Shown here: positions 1 to 7,302 of the stretch, piece by piece | Layout of the letters: each line of letters opens with the position of its first letter | Position numbering within the stretch: position 1 is the first letter of the stretch | Source of the DNA: Oscillospiraceae bacterium | GTDB taxonomy: Bacteria; Bacillota; Clostridia; Oscillospirales; Oscillospiraceae | Direction of reading: 5' to 3' | Length of the DNA stretch: 9,772 nt | NCBI GenBank assembly: GCA_031266955.1 | Contig: JAISAA010000101.1 | Location: 1-9,772 of the forward strand | Made by a program: the position numbers and the translations under genes | The notes under the pieces: model-generated | Told to the model about the DNA's origin: nothing | Database searches by the model: none | Seen by the model: only the letters and a program-made list of their open reading frames with translations

Positions 1-2799
1 TTGGGTATAGAGACCGCAACAGGGACTATAAGCAGAAATTCCACTATGAGTGACGTTTACAGCACCGGCACTATAGCACTAACGAACAGTACCGCGCCCG
101 GACTTATTGGCGGTTTGGCTGGTCGTGTTCAGGCAAAAACTATAAATACCCAAGGCACTAACGACACCGGCTTTAGAGTTTCTGTGTCAAACGCCTTTAC
201 GACAGTCTCAATGTCGATAACAGGCTCTAAGGCTACCTCTACCGGCGACGCGTTCGGGTCAGTCGTGAATAATGTCCAGATGAACAATGTGTATTTCAAA
301 CAGGTACATAACGCTAATGGCTACGGCGGTACATTGTCGTCAGGCACCTATACCAAACCGACAATCACCGATCTCACCGCCAAAACCGATAACGATTTCA
401 AATCCTTGGCGACGACGCTCAACGGCGCTCGAACAAATGGCGACGCGCCGTGGACGCAGGGCAATGATCTCCCCGAACTGGACTTTTCCTCCGGCGCGGA
501 GTCCGTATCGTCCATCGCCATCAGCAAGCCGCCGGCAAAAACGGTATACGCGTCCGGCGATACGCTCGACCTCACCGGCTTGCAAGTGACCGCAACTCTC
601 AGCGGCGGCGGCGCGGGCGTGATAACGGGCGGCTACACGACCGATCCCGAAAACGGCGCTACGCTGACGGAAACCGGTACGACGACTGTCACCGTTACCT
701 ATCAAGGTCAAGAGGCGACGTTTGGCGTCACAGTCGGCGCGCCTCTCGCGCTCGCCGCCGAAATTGACGCGGGCGTGGGCGGCACAGTGTCGGGCGGCGG
801 CAATTACGCCGCGGGCGCGACGGTAACGGTCAAGGCGACGCCGGACTTCGGATACGTTTTCGCCGGCTGGACGGCGGTGGGCGTGACGCTTGCGAATGAC
901 AAAGCAAACCCGCTGACGTTCGCGATGCCCGGCGGCGCGGTGACGCTCACGGCGAAATTTGACGTTCAAATGGTCCCCGTTCCGTGGGGCATTGACAACG
1001 ACGCGGGCTTCGGCGGCGTCATAGTCGGCGCGGAGGGCAACAATTGCGCCGTCCGGGTGAACGAGACGGGCTACGTCATAGACACGATAAGCGTAGACGG
1101 CAAGCGCCTGAGCATCGCGGAAGGCCTGACGAGCTTCACAACGGCGGCCGCCCCCAAGCGAAGTATATTCGCGACGTTTACATACACGGTAAATTTTAAT
1201 AACCCGGCTAACGGCACGCTCTCCGTTAGTCGGGGCGCGGAAACCCTGACGAGTGGAAGCATTGTTCGCGGCGGCGAAATCCTGACTGTAACATTCTCGG
1301 CGGCAAGCGGCTATGAATTGGATCGGACGGCCACGCTCACGCCGGGCCTAACGCACATCGGCGGCGACGAGTATAAGGTTACAGCGCCAAAAGGCGTAGT
1401 CCCGGCAATAACGGCGGAATTTAAGGTGATAAGCTATCAGGGCGGCATCCCCACAGACCCCGCAGCAACAACGCCGTCAAATACGGATACCGGAACCGCC
1501 GTAGGGGGCGGTGTCCACACCGCCCCGTCCCCCGAAAGCACACCGTCCGTAGTAGCGACCGAAACAGTAGAAATCAAAGCGGCGGTAGACGCCGCAACAG
1601 GCAAGGCGACGGCTGAGGTGACGTCCGAAAGCGCGGCGTCGGTCATCGCGGACGCCAAGAAAGCAGTCGAGGAAGCCAAGGCGGGCGGCAAAACAAACGT
1701 CGTCGCGGAGCTCGTCATAGCGGCGAAGGCCGAAGCTGCGCAGACCGTCAAGGCCTCCGAGATCGGCATTGCCGCCGAGGTGCTGCAAGCCATAGCGGAC
1801 GCCGGGGATATCATTTTGACGGTGGAATCCGATGTGTCAACAGTTACGCTCGACGCGGCGGCGCTCACAGAGCTCGCCTCCGGGCTCGCGTCCGGCGACA
1901 CCGTGACGCTGACAGCCGAAAGCGTTGACGGCGCCGAAGCGCTGAACGAGCGCCAGCAAGCGGCGGCGGGCGGCAACCCCGTGCTCGAGCTGAATATCAC
2001 GGCCGGCGGCGCGGCGATAACCACCTTCGGCGGCGCGGTGACGGTACAAGTCCCCTACGCCCCGAAAGCCGAAACAGCCGCGGAGGACTACGACCTTCTG
2101 ACCGTCTACCACCTCGCCGCCGACGGCAACATAACGGAAATGAAAGGCGCTCGCTACAACGCCGCAACGGGCAAAATAACCTTCGTCACAAATCATTTCA
2201 GCAAATTCTTCATCAGCGAATGGATAAACCCGTTCAATGATATCGCAAAAGGCGAATGGTACTACAAAGCCGCCCGCTACGCCTACTCAAACGCCCTCAT
2301 AACCGGCGTAACGGACACCACCTTCGCCCCGCAATCCACCCTTACGCGCGCAATGCTCGCGACGATCCTCTACCGGAACGCCGTCGTAGGGGACGGTGTC
2401 CACACCGTCCCGCCATTCACCGATGTCCCGGCGGGACAATGGTACACGGATGCAATAGCGTGGGCCTCGTCCAACAACCTCATAACCGGCACCGGCAACA
2501 ACAAATTCGCCCCGAATGACCCGATCACCCGCGAGCAATTTGCAACACTGCTCTATCGGTATACGCAATTGTCCGACGCCGGGAACGGGACGCCGAGGGC
2601 GGCGTCCCCTACGGACGCGAACCTCTCCGCCTACACCGACGCGGAAAACATATCCGGCTGGGCGCGTGACGGGATGTCGTGGGCATACGCCAACGGCCTC
2701 ATAACCGGCCGCACGCCGACAACGCTCGCGCCCCAAATCCCCGCGACCCGCGCGGAGGCCGCAATGCTCCTGCAACGGTATTTAGAACCCATAGCGTAA
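1..2799 (+). CDS. SLH-domain cell-surface protein, 5'-truncated
   Basis: The frame is open from base 1, so the true start and signal peptide probably lie upstream; 932 residues are visible. Domains in order: GLUG-like repeats (about 1-110, with a GGLAG motif); an Ig-like bacterial domain (about 169-249); an InlB-B/'bacterial repeat' domain (about 250-323, with GYVFAGW); two more repeat-like segments (about 326-390 and 393-476); an Ala/Glu-rich segment and conserved beta-rich domain (about 511-738); and three SLH domains (about 744-795, 805-857, 871-930). SLH domains usually anchor proteins non-covalently to secondary cell-wall polymers, so this is probably a surface protein or adhesin with unknown ligand. 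The three SLH copies share the DNA string cctcataaccggc. Short palindromic elements are embedded in frame at 1501-1530, 2386-2413 and 2585-2613, all in linkers. The product class is secure; the specific role is not. Confidence 0.93.
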   Translation: MGIETATGTISRNSTMSDVYSTGTIALTNSTAPGLIGGLAGRVQAKTINTQGTNDTGFRVSVSNAFTTVSMSITGSKATSTGDAFGSVVNNVQMNNVYFKQVHNANGYGGTLSSGTYTKPTITDLTAKTDNDFKSLATTLNGARTNGDAPWTQGNDLPELDFSSGAESVSSIAISKPPAKTVYASGDTLDLTGLQVTATLSGGGAGVITGGYTTDPENGATLTETGTTTVTVTYQGQEATFGVTVGAPLALAAEIDAGVGGTVSGGGNYAAGATVTVKATPDFGYVFAGWTAVGVTLANDKANPLTFAMPGGAVTLTAKFDVQMVPVPWGIDNDAGFGGVIVGAEGNNCAVRVNETGYVIDTISVDGKRLSIAEGLTSFTTAAAPKRSIFATFTYTVNFNNPANGTLSVSRGAETLTSGSIVRGGEILTVTFSAASGYELDRTATLTPGLTHIGGDEYKVTAPKGVVPAITAEFKVISYQGGIPTDPAATTPSNTDTGTAVGGGVHTAPSPESTPSVVATETVEIKAAVDAATGKATAEVTSESAASVIADAKKAVEEAKAGGKTNVVAELVIAAKAEAAQTVKASEIGIAAEVLQAIADAGDIILTVESDVSTVTLDAAALTELASGLASGDTVTLTAESVDGAEALNERQQAAAGGNPVLELNITAGGAAITTFGGAVTVQVPYAPKAETAAEDYDLLTVYHLAADGNITEMKGARYNAATGKITFVTNHFSKFFISEWINPFNDIAKGEWYYKAARYAYSNALITGVTDTTFAPQSTLTRAMLATILYRNAVVGDGVHTVPPFTDVPAGQWYTDAIAWASSNNLITGTGNNKFAPNDPITREQFATLLYRYTQLSDAGNGTPRAASPTDANLSAYTDAENISGWARDGMSWAYANGLITGRTPTTLAPQIPATRAEAAMLLQRYLEPIA
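1501..1530 (+). repeat. GTAGGGG-type palindromic element inside SLH gene (copy 1)
   Basis: The perfect 10-bp arms ggggcggtgt (1505-1514) and acaccgcccc (1517-1526) surround a 2-nt loop and are preceded by GTA. The element is read through in frame as V-G-G-G-V-H-T-A-P (residues 501-509). It lies in the Pro/Thr/Ser linker between the repeat domains and the Ala/Glu-rich segment. Confidence 0.8.
2386..2413 (+). repeat. GTAGGGG-type palindromic element inside SLH gene (copy 2)
   Basis: The perfect 10-bp arms gggacggtgt (2390-2399) and acaccgtccc (2402-2411) flank a 2-nt loop and follow GTAG. It is in the same orientation and reading frame as the copy at 1501, giving V-G-D-G-V-H-T-V-P (796-804). 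The position is the linker between SLH1 and SLH2. The two base changes between copies fall at paired positions, so the hairpin is kept. Confidence 0.82.
2585..2613 (-). repeat. GTAGGGG-type palindromic element inside SLH gene (copy 3, reversed)
   Basis: The arms gggacgccg (2587-2595) and cggcgtccc (2600-2608) flank a 4-nt loop and are followed by CTACGG, so the element is inverted relative to the gene. Its core is identical, on the opposite strand, to the intergenic copy at 2975-3001. It reads through as G-T-P-R-A-A-S-P-T in the linker between SLH2 and SLH3. Confidence 0.82.
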
Positions 2800-2809
2800 A
2801 ACGCAACGC

Positions 2810-2847
2810 ACCCCCCACGTGTAGGGGCACCCCCCACGTGTAGGGGC
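2810..2847 (+). repeat. 19-bp perfect tandem repeat, two copies
   Basis: The unit accccccacgtgtaggggc occurs at 2810-2828 and again at 2829-2847 with no mismatch, starting 10 bp after the SLH stop codon. Each unit carries the GTAGGGGC head of the palindromic family, so the tandem probably reflects partial or nested copies. Confidence 0.85.
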
Positions 2848-2867
2848 ACGGCATGCCGTGCCCCTAC
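2840..2867. repeat. 28-bp perfect palindrome of the GTAGGGG family
   Basis: The sequence reads gtaggggcacggca followed directly by its exact reverse complement, with no loop. It is the fully symmetric member of the family. It lies downstream of the SLH gene and overlaps the end of the 19-bp tandem repeat. A weak terminator role is conceivable, but no T-tract follows. Confidence 0.85.
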
Positions 2868-2974
2868 GGGGCCACGGTGACGCGGCGTGCAACCACAATA
2901 ACGCGCCCCCACGGGGCCGCAACAACGCACCGCACACCCGCAACACGCGCCCCCACGGGACAACGCGATCCCCC

Positions 2975-3001
2975 GTAGGGGACGCCGCCCTCGGCGTCCC
3001 G
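2975..3001 (+). repeat. GTAGGGG-type palindromic element, intergenic
   Basis: GTAG is followed by arms gggacgccg (2979-2987) and cggcgtccc (2992-3000) around the loop ccct. The core matches the reversed copy inside the SLH gene at 2585-2613 exactly. This shows the same element both inside and outside coding sequence within 400 bp. Confidence 0.85.
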
Positions 3002-3035
3002 CCGTACCCCCGTCCATTCCCCTCCCGCGGGGCGT

Positions 3036-3084
3036 AAATAGCACACGCAGGGCGCGGATTTTCCGCGCCCTGCGTGTGCTATTT
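3036..3084. terminator. 23-bp perfect hairpin, possible (bidirectional) terminator
   Basis: The left arm 3036-3058 (begins aaatagcacacg) and right arm 3062-3084 (ends cgtgtgctattt) are perfectly complementary around a TTT loop. The outer pairs are A/T-rich and the inner ones GC-rich, as in bidirectional intrinsic terminators. The T-run after the stem is only three bases, and the stem is much longer than usual. It lies between the SLH gene and the recQ promoter. It could instead be an inserted palindromic repeat. The structure is certain; the terminator role is inferred. Confidence 0.5.
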
Positions 3085-3129
3085 GAAATCAGGCATCCGC
3101 GCTTATCCGCTCCCGCTTTTTGGCGCGTC

Positions 3130-3158
3130 TTGACAATTAGCGCACAACGATGTAATAT
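3130..3158 (+). promoter_or_regulatory. Predicted sigma-A promoter of recQ
   Basis: A perfect -35 TTGACA (3130-3135) is followed after 17 bp by the -10 hexamer TAATAT (3153-3158, four of six matches). The decamer gatgtaatat is tandemly duplicated (3149-3158 and 3159-3168), so the -10 is repeated, but only the first is correctly spaced. Transcription would begin near 3165, leaving a leader of about 40 nt. Confidence 0.7.
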
Positions 3159-3203
3159 GATGTAATATTATGGCTTACGGACCAAATCGGAGTGAGATGA
3201 AAA

Positions 3204-5078
3204 ATGTACACAGACAAATCGTTGGATAAATACGGCATCCTCAAGAGGTATTTCGGCCACTCGGCCTTTCGCGACGGGCAGACGGAGCTTATTGACGCCG
3301 TGCTCGGCGGGCGCGACGCCATCGGTGTTATGCCGACGGGCGGCGGCAAAAGCATCTGCTATCAATTGCCGGCGCTTATGCTCGACGGAACGGCGCTCGT
3401 CATTTCCCCGCTCATCTCGCTGATGAAGGATCAGGTGACGGCGCTCCAAAACGCCGGCGTGAGCGCCGCGTTCATCAACAGCTCGCTGAGCTCTGACGAG
3501 CTGCGGGCGGTTTACGTAAATATGCGCGCCGGGGAATATAAGATCGTATACTTAGCGCCGGAGCGGCTCGACGGGGAGGGCTTCGTTTCCCTCGTTCAGG
3601 GACTGAAAATATCGCTTGTGGCCGTCGATGAGGCGCATTGCATTTCGCAGTGGGGGCAGGACTTCCGCCCGAGCTATCTGCGGATTATTGATTTCCTCGA
3701 AAGGCTGCCGCGCCGCCCAGTTCTGACGGCGTTCACGGCGACGGCGACGCGGCAGGTGCGCGACGATATCGAGCTGATATTGAAGCTGCGCGGCCCGCTG
3801 CGCGTCACGACGGGCTTTGACCGCCCCAATCTTTATTTTGAAGTGCTGCGCCCGAAAAACAAGGATCTGACGCTTAGGGCGCTGATTTCCCAGCGCCGCG
3901 ACAAATGCGGCATCGTATACTGCTCCACCAGAAACGCCGTCGAGAAACTCAGCGCCGCCATGTGCGACGCCGGAGTCCGGGCAACGCGCTATCACGCCGG
4001 TCTGCCGGACAAAGAGCGCCGCCAAAATCAGGAGGATTTTTTATACGACCGCGCCGCCGTTATGGTCGCGACGAACGCGTTCGGTATGGGCATCGACAAG
4101 TCAAACGTCGGCTATGTGATACATTACAATATGCCGAAAAGCCTTGAGGCGTATTATCAGGAGGCGGGCCGCGCGGGGCGGGACGGTGAAAACTCCGACT
4201 GCATACTGCTGTATTCCGCCGGGGACGTCCAGACCGCGAAATATCTGATCCAAAGTCCGGTCGAAAACGAGGATCTGAGTGAAAATCAGCGGGATGCGGT
4301 CATAAAAAGGGATATCGCGCTCCTTGACTCCATAGTCGGCTACTGCAAAACCACGGGCTGCCTGCGGGGATATATTTTGGATTATTTCGCCCGGGCGCGC
4401 GAGGACTCCTGCGGGAACTGCGGAAACTGCCGCGCCGTCTTCAGCTCAAAGGACGTTACGCCGGAGGCTCAGATGATACTTTCCTGTGTAAAACGCATCA
4501 GGGACAAGCTGAATTATTCGGTCGGAGTGACGCTAATCGTCCACACGCTCTGCGGAAGCGCCGACCGGCGGGTGTTAGAGCTCGGCCTCGATTCTCTGCC
4601 GACCCACGGGCTCATGCGCGGAACGCCCAAGGCTCAGGTTCGGGATATCGTCGAGGCGTTAGGCGCGCAGGGCTATCTTAGCACCGACCCGGTACACGGA
4701 GGCGTAAGTTTGACCCCGGAGGCGGGGAATGTGCTGTTCCGCGGCGAAAATGTGGAAATGACCGTGCGGGAAGCTCCCGCTCCCGCGCCCGTCCCCGCCC
4801 GCGAAAAGCGTCAGAAAAAAAAGAAAGCCGACACCGTCGCCGTCGTCACGGACGAGACGGACGGGCTGTTCGCCGCGCTGAAGACCCTGCGTTTCAAGCT
4901 TTCACGGGAAGAGAATCTTCCGGCTTATATAATTTTCTCCAACGCCGCCCTCGCCGATATGGCGGCGAAGGCCCCGCGGAGTATGGCCGAGTTCTTGGAC
5001 GTCTCCGGCGTCGGCGAGGTGAAGGCCGCGCGCTACGGAAAAGCGTTCCTCGACGAGATCGCGAAATACAAAAGCTAA
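3204..5078 (+). CDS. recQ: ATP-dependent 3'-5' DNA helicase RecQ
   Basis: This 624-residue protein is a full-length RecQ, which unwinds duplex DNA 3'-5' in recombination and fork repair. The helicase core carries Walker A PTGGGKS (Lys49), the DEAH box (142-145), the RecQ aromatic-rich loop CISQWGQDFRPSY (146-158), motif III TAFTATA, motif V ATNAFGMGIDK (289-299) and motif VI QEAGRAGRDG (319-328). The zinc-binding subdomain follows, with Cys386, Cys403, Cys406 and Cys409. An RQC winged helix spans about 412-515. A Pro/Ala then Lys-rich linker (about 523-541) leads to a C-terminal HRDC domain (about 551-624), a single-stranded/structured DNA-binding module. The start is supported by ggagtgag upstream (3189-3196) and by Tyr/Lys-rich sequence leading directly into motif 0. 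The next gene begins 38 bp after the stop on the same strand, suggesting co-transcription. All catalytic motifs look intact. Confidence 0.98.
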   Translation: MYTDKSLDKYGILKRYFGHSAFRDGQTELIDAVLGGRDAIGVMPTGGGKSICYQLPALMLDGTALVISPLISLMKDQVTALQNAGVSAAFINSSLSSDELRAVYVNMRAGEYKIVYLAPERLDGEGFVSLVQGLKISLVAVDEAHCISQWGQDFRPSYLRIIDFLERLPRRPVLTAFTATATRQVRDDIELILKLRGPLRVTTGFDRPNLYFEVLRPKNKDLTLRALISQRRDKCGIVYCSTRNAVEKLSAAMCDAGVRATRYHAGLPDKERRQNQEDFLYDRAAVMVATNAFGMGIDKSNVGYVIHYNMPKSLEAYYQEAGRAGRDGENSDCILLYSAGDVQTAKYLIQSPVENEDLSENQRDAVIKRDIALLDSIVGYCKTTGCLRGYILDYFARAREDSCGNCGNCRAVFSSKDVTPEAQMILSCVKRIRDKLNYSVGVTLIVHTLCGSADRRVLELGLDSLPTHGLMRGTPKAQVRDIVEALGAQGYLSTDPVHGGVSLTPEAGNVLFRGENVEMTVREAPAPAPVPAREKRQKKKKADTVAVVTDETDGLFAALKTLRFKLSREENLPAYIIFSNAALADMAAKAPRSMAEFLDVSGVGEVKAARYGKAFLDEIAKYKS

Positions 5079-5116
5079 GTCAAAGACGACAAATAAGAAA
5101 TTGGGGGATAAAAATA

Positions 5117-5800
5117 ATGTTTGCTTCGCTGTTCAAAAAATTCGATAATATCATAGTTCTCGACGTCGAGACAACGGGGATCGACCCTAAGCGCGACGAG
5201 ATAATTGAGCTCGCCGCCCTGTGCGTTGATGTTACAAGTATCGAAACCGGCGAGAGCGTCGCCGACGAATTCGACCTGCTCATTCGCCTTTCTGAGGGCC
5301 GGCGTCTGCCGGAGGTCATCACAAGGCTCACCGGCATAACCGAAAAGCAGCTTTCGGACGACGGCGTTTCAAAGGACGCCGCCGCCCAACGCTTCGCCGG
5401 TATGCTAAGCCGGCCAAATCCGCTCGTCGTCGCGTACAACGCGCAATTCGACCTGTGCTTCCTCTACTACTTTCTCAAAAGGCTGGGACACGCCGCGCTT
5501 TTGAAAAACATAAAAATGTTTGACGCGCTGACCGTCTACAAGGACAGGCGGCCTTATCCGCACAAGCTCGGCGACGCCGTCGCCGCCTACTCGCTGAAAA
5601 CTCAAAATACCCACCGCGCGATAGACGACGCCCGGGCGACGCTCGAGCTAATGTGCGCAATGGAAACCGAGCTCGACGACCTCGACCGCTACATAAATCT
5701 GTTCGGCTTCAACCCCAAGCACGGCGTTTCCGGCCCGAAAATCTCATCAATAAATTATCTGCGTCAGGAATATTCCTCGCGCAAAAAATTATACGAATAA
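5117..5800 (+). CDS. DnaQ-like DEDDh 3'-5' exonuclease
   Basis: This 227-residue protein has the three exonuclease motifs of the DEDDh family: Exo I DVETTG (Asp16, Glu18), Exo II YNAQFD (Asp112) and Exo III HRAIDD (His166, Asp171). The family removes nucleotides from 3' ends using two metal ions. Known roles range from the proofreading epsilon subunit to RNase T-like and stand-alone repair nucleases, and the sequence does not decide between them. The fold ends near residue 185, and the C-terminal 40 residues have no recognised domain. The start has a strong GGGGG Shine-Dalgarno (5103-5107), 9 nt before ATG. It follows recQ by 38 bp with no terminator between, so a joint role in DNA end processing is plausible but inferred. 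The gene ends 10 bp from the stop of the convergent hydrolase gene. Confidence 0.92.
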   Translation: MFASLFKKFDNIIVLDVETTGIDPKRDEIIELAALCVDVTSIETGESVADEFDLLIRLSEGRRLPEVITRLTGITEKQLSDDGVSKDAAAQRFAGMLSRPNPLVVAYNAQFDLCFLYYFLKRLGHAALLKNIKMFDALTVYKDRRPYPHKLGDAVAAYSLKTQNTHRAIDDARATLELMCAMETELDDLDRYINLFGFNPKHGVSGPKISSINYLRQEYSSRKKLYE

Positions 5801-5810
5801 GCGCACTCCC

Positions 5811-7274
5811 CTAACGACCGGTTATAAACTCCGCGACGTCGTTTATGACGTCCTCCGGGACGGGCGTTCTGACGCCGTACTCCCCTTCGACGAGCCGCGT
5901 CATCGGGACATCCTCCCCCGTGTACTCGCCGAAAATATGATTGAGCTCCGGATACAGCTTAAACTCAGCCGCCGGGTGCCCGACGAGCTCGCTTTTCCAC
6001 AGCTCGAAATCGGACGGCGGAACCTGTCTGTCGCGCCCCGCGGCAAGGACTAATATGGGTTTTTTGTCCGACAAATGCAGCGCCGGCGCGTCTATCCCCT
6101 CAAAGCTTTTCAGATAATATGCCGGCATACCAAACACCGTTTCGCTTTGCGCTTCGTCATCCGTCATACTCGCGAGCTTGCTCGCTTTTTCGGTTTCGGC
6201 GGCGACGAGCTCACGCACGACGGCGGCGCTTTGCTCTTCAAGCTCCTCCGCCGCGACTAAATTTTGCTCCGCGCTGAGCTCCCAGAGGCGGCGCGGCGTG
6301 CCCGCCATAATTATATAGCCGGCGACTATCTCGTTTTGACCGATGTAGGACAGCAGCCCGCCGCCCATACTGTGCCCGAGCAGATATATGCGCTCGCCGT
6401 CGATCCGGGCGTCCGCGCGCAAAAACCGGACGGCGGCCTCAGCGTCGTCCGTCGTCTCGTCCATGACCGTGAATTTCGGATCCGCCGCCGCCGCGAGCGC
6501 CGCGCCGTGTGTATACGTGCGCTTGTCGTATCTCAGCACGGCGACGCCGCGGGACACGAGCCCCGCCGATATATCCGCAAAAACGCGGTTGGCGCCGATG
6601 CTCTCGTCCCTGTCCGACGGGCCGGAGCCGTGGATCAAAATCACAGCCGGGAACGGCTGCGCCACGTCGCCCGAATGGGCGACTCCGGGCCGTAGGCCCG
6701 TATTGGTAATATTGTTGAATCCGGCTCCACCGGATTCAACGTCCGGCAGCGTCAGCGTCCCCGAGATAGGATAGCTCGGGTCGGCTGAAAACGTGACGCT
6801 TTCCCCGCCGCCGCTCGAAAGCGTGCCTTCGGAGAAAAACAGCCCGGCGACGCGCCCGTCCTTGTCAACGGCCGTGCGCTGGATAAGCGCCGCGTTCGCG
6901 AAAAACACCTCTGTCAAAACGATTTCATAGCCCTCCGCGTCTGCCCGTTCGCTCTCCCCTGCTCCGGAAAACGCCCCGTATGCCGACGTAAGCTGTCCCC
7001 ACAGCTCCCCCGCCGTGTCAGCGAGCGCCGTTTTCATCGCATCGTCCATAAACGCCAAAATCTCGTCCGAGTCCCCGCCTTGCAGGGCGAGCAACAGCGC
7101 CGCCGCGATCTCGTCCGGCGTTTCGCGGCCTTCCGGCGCGGTTGCCGCTTCTGTATTCATCGCCGTCGTCGCCTCCGTTTCTTCTTCGGGCGCGTCGAAT
7201 TTCCCGGAGCAGCCCGTTATGCTCACGGCAAGCGCCGCCGCCAAAACAAGCGCTAAGTATACTTTCTTCCGCAT
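5811..7274 (-). CDS. Lipoprotein alpha/beta hydrolase with DUF3887-like N-terminus
   Basis: The 487-residue product begins with a lipoprotein signal (MRKKVYL, hydrophobic core, SITGC lipobox with Cys22), so it is predicted to be lipid-anchored outside the membrane. A Glu/Thr-rich spacer follows. Residues about 52-147 resemble DUF3887, a domain often found before this hydrolase type. The hydrolase carries the oxyanion motif HGSGP (215-219), nucleophile elbow GHSMGG with Ser302, probable acid Asp415 (AGRDRQVP) and His446 (ELNH). The substrate is unknown; an esterase or peptidase-like role is likely. The ATG at 7274 is chosen because AAGGGA lies just upstream and the signal peptide starts there; the frame opens 41 codons earlier but would overlap the nucleotidyltransferase gene. 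A 75-bp palindromic element (6666-6740) adds residues 179-203 between LTLPD and PFPAV, where relatives usually have only a few residues. It follows the upstream gene by 28 bp, so it is probably co-transcribed. Confidence 0.92.
   Translation of the reverse strand: MRKKVYLALVLAAALAVSITGCSGKFDAPEEETEATTAMNTEAATAPEGRETPDEIAAALLLALQGGDSDEILAFMDDAMKTALADTAGELWGQLTSAYGAFSGAGESERADAEGYEIVLTEVFFANAALIQRTAVDKDGRVAGLFFSEGTLSSGGGESVTFSADPSYPISGTLTLPDVESGGAGFNNITNTGLRPGVAHSGDVAQPFPAVILIHGSGPSDRDESIGANRVFADISAGLVSRGVAVLRYDKRTYTHGAALAAAADPKFTVMDETTDDAEAAVRFLRADARIDGERIYLLGHSMGGGLLSYIGQNEIVAGYIIMAGTPRRLWELSAEQNLVAAEELEEQSAAVVRELVAAETEKASKLASMTDDEAQSETVFGMPAYYLKSFEGIDAPALHLSDKKPILVLAAGRDRQVPPSDFELWKSELVGHPAAEFKLYPELNHIFGEYTGEDVPMTRLVEGEYGVRTPVPEDVINDVAEFITGR
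6666..6740 (-). repeat. 75-bp multi-hairpin element inserted in frame in hydrolase gene
   Basis: Read on the coding strand, the hairpins are GTTGAATCCGG/CCGGATTCAAC (11 bp, 5-nt loop), TATT/AATA (4 bp), CGGGCC/GGCCCG (6 bp, 3-nt loop) and GTCGCCC/GGGCGAC (7 bp, 4-nt loop). Together they fill 75 bp, exactly 25 codons (Val179-Asp203), with no stop. The pentamer GACGT occurs at both borders, with its two copies 75 bp apart, as expected for insertion with a 5-bp target duplication. The element is distinct from the GTAGGGG family. Confidence 0.75.
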
Positions 7275-7302
7275 AAACGCTTTCCCTTGCACTTGAAAAG
7301 CG

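Larger units (their letters stand above)
2800..3035. other. Non-coding palindrome cluster after SLH gene
   Basis: No credible gene is seen here; the open frames across it encode Arg/Gly/Pro-rich peptides produced by the repeats. Besides the tandem repeat, the 28-bp palindrome and the 2975 element, the string cgcgcccccacggg occurs twice (2902-2915 and 2946-2959). Confidence 0.7.

Noticed and set aside
340..969. 209-codon minus-strand frame opposite the SLH gene
   Set aside because: Arg-rich antisense shadow of a GC-rich coding region, with no domain and no ribosome binding site.
2631..3044. Minus-strand frame across the SLH end and palindrome cluster
   Set aside because: The peptide consists of RRGRRP-like repeats generated by the palindromic elements; no start signal.
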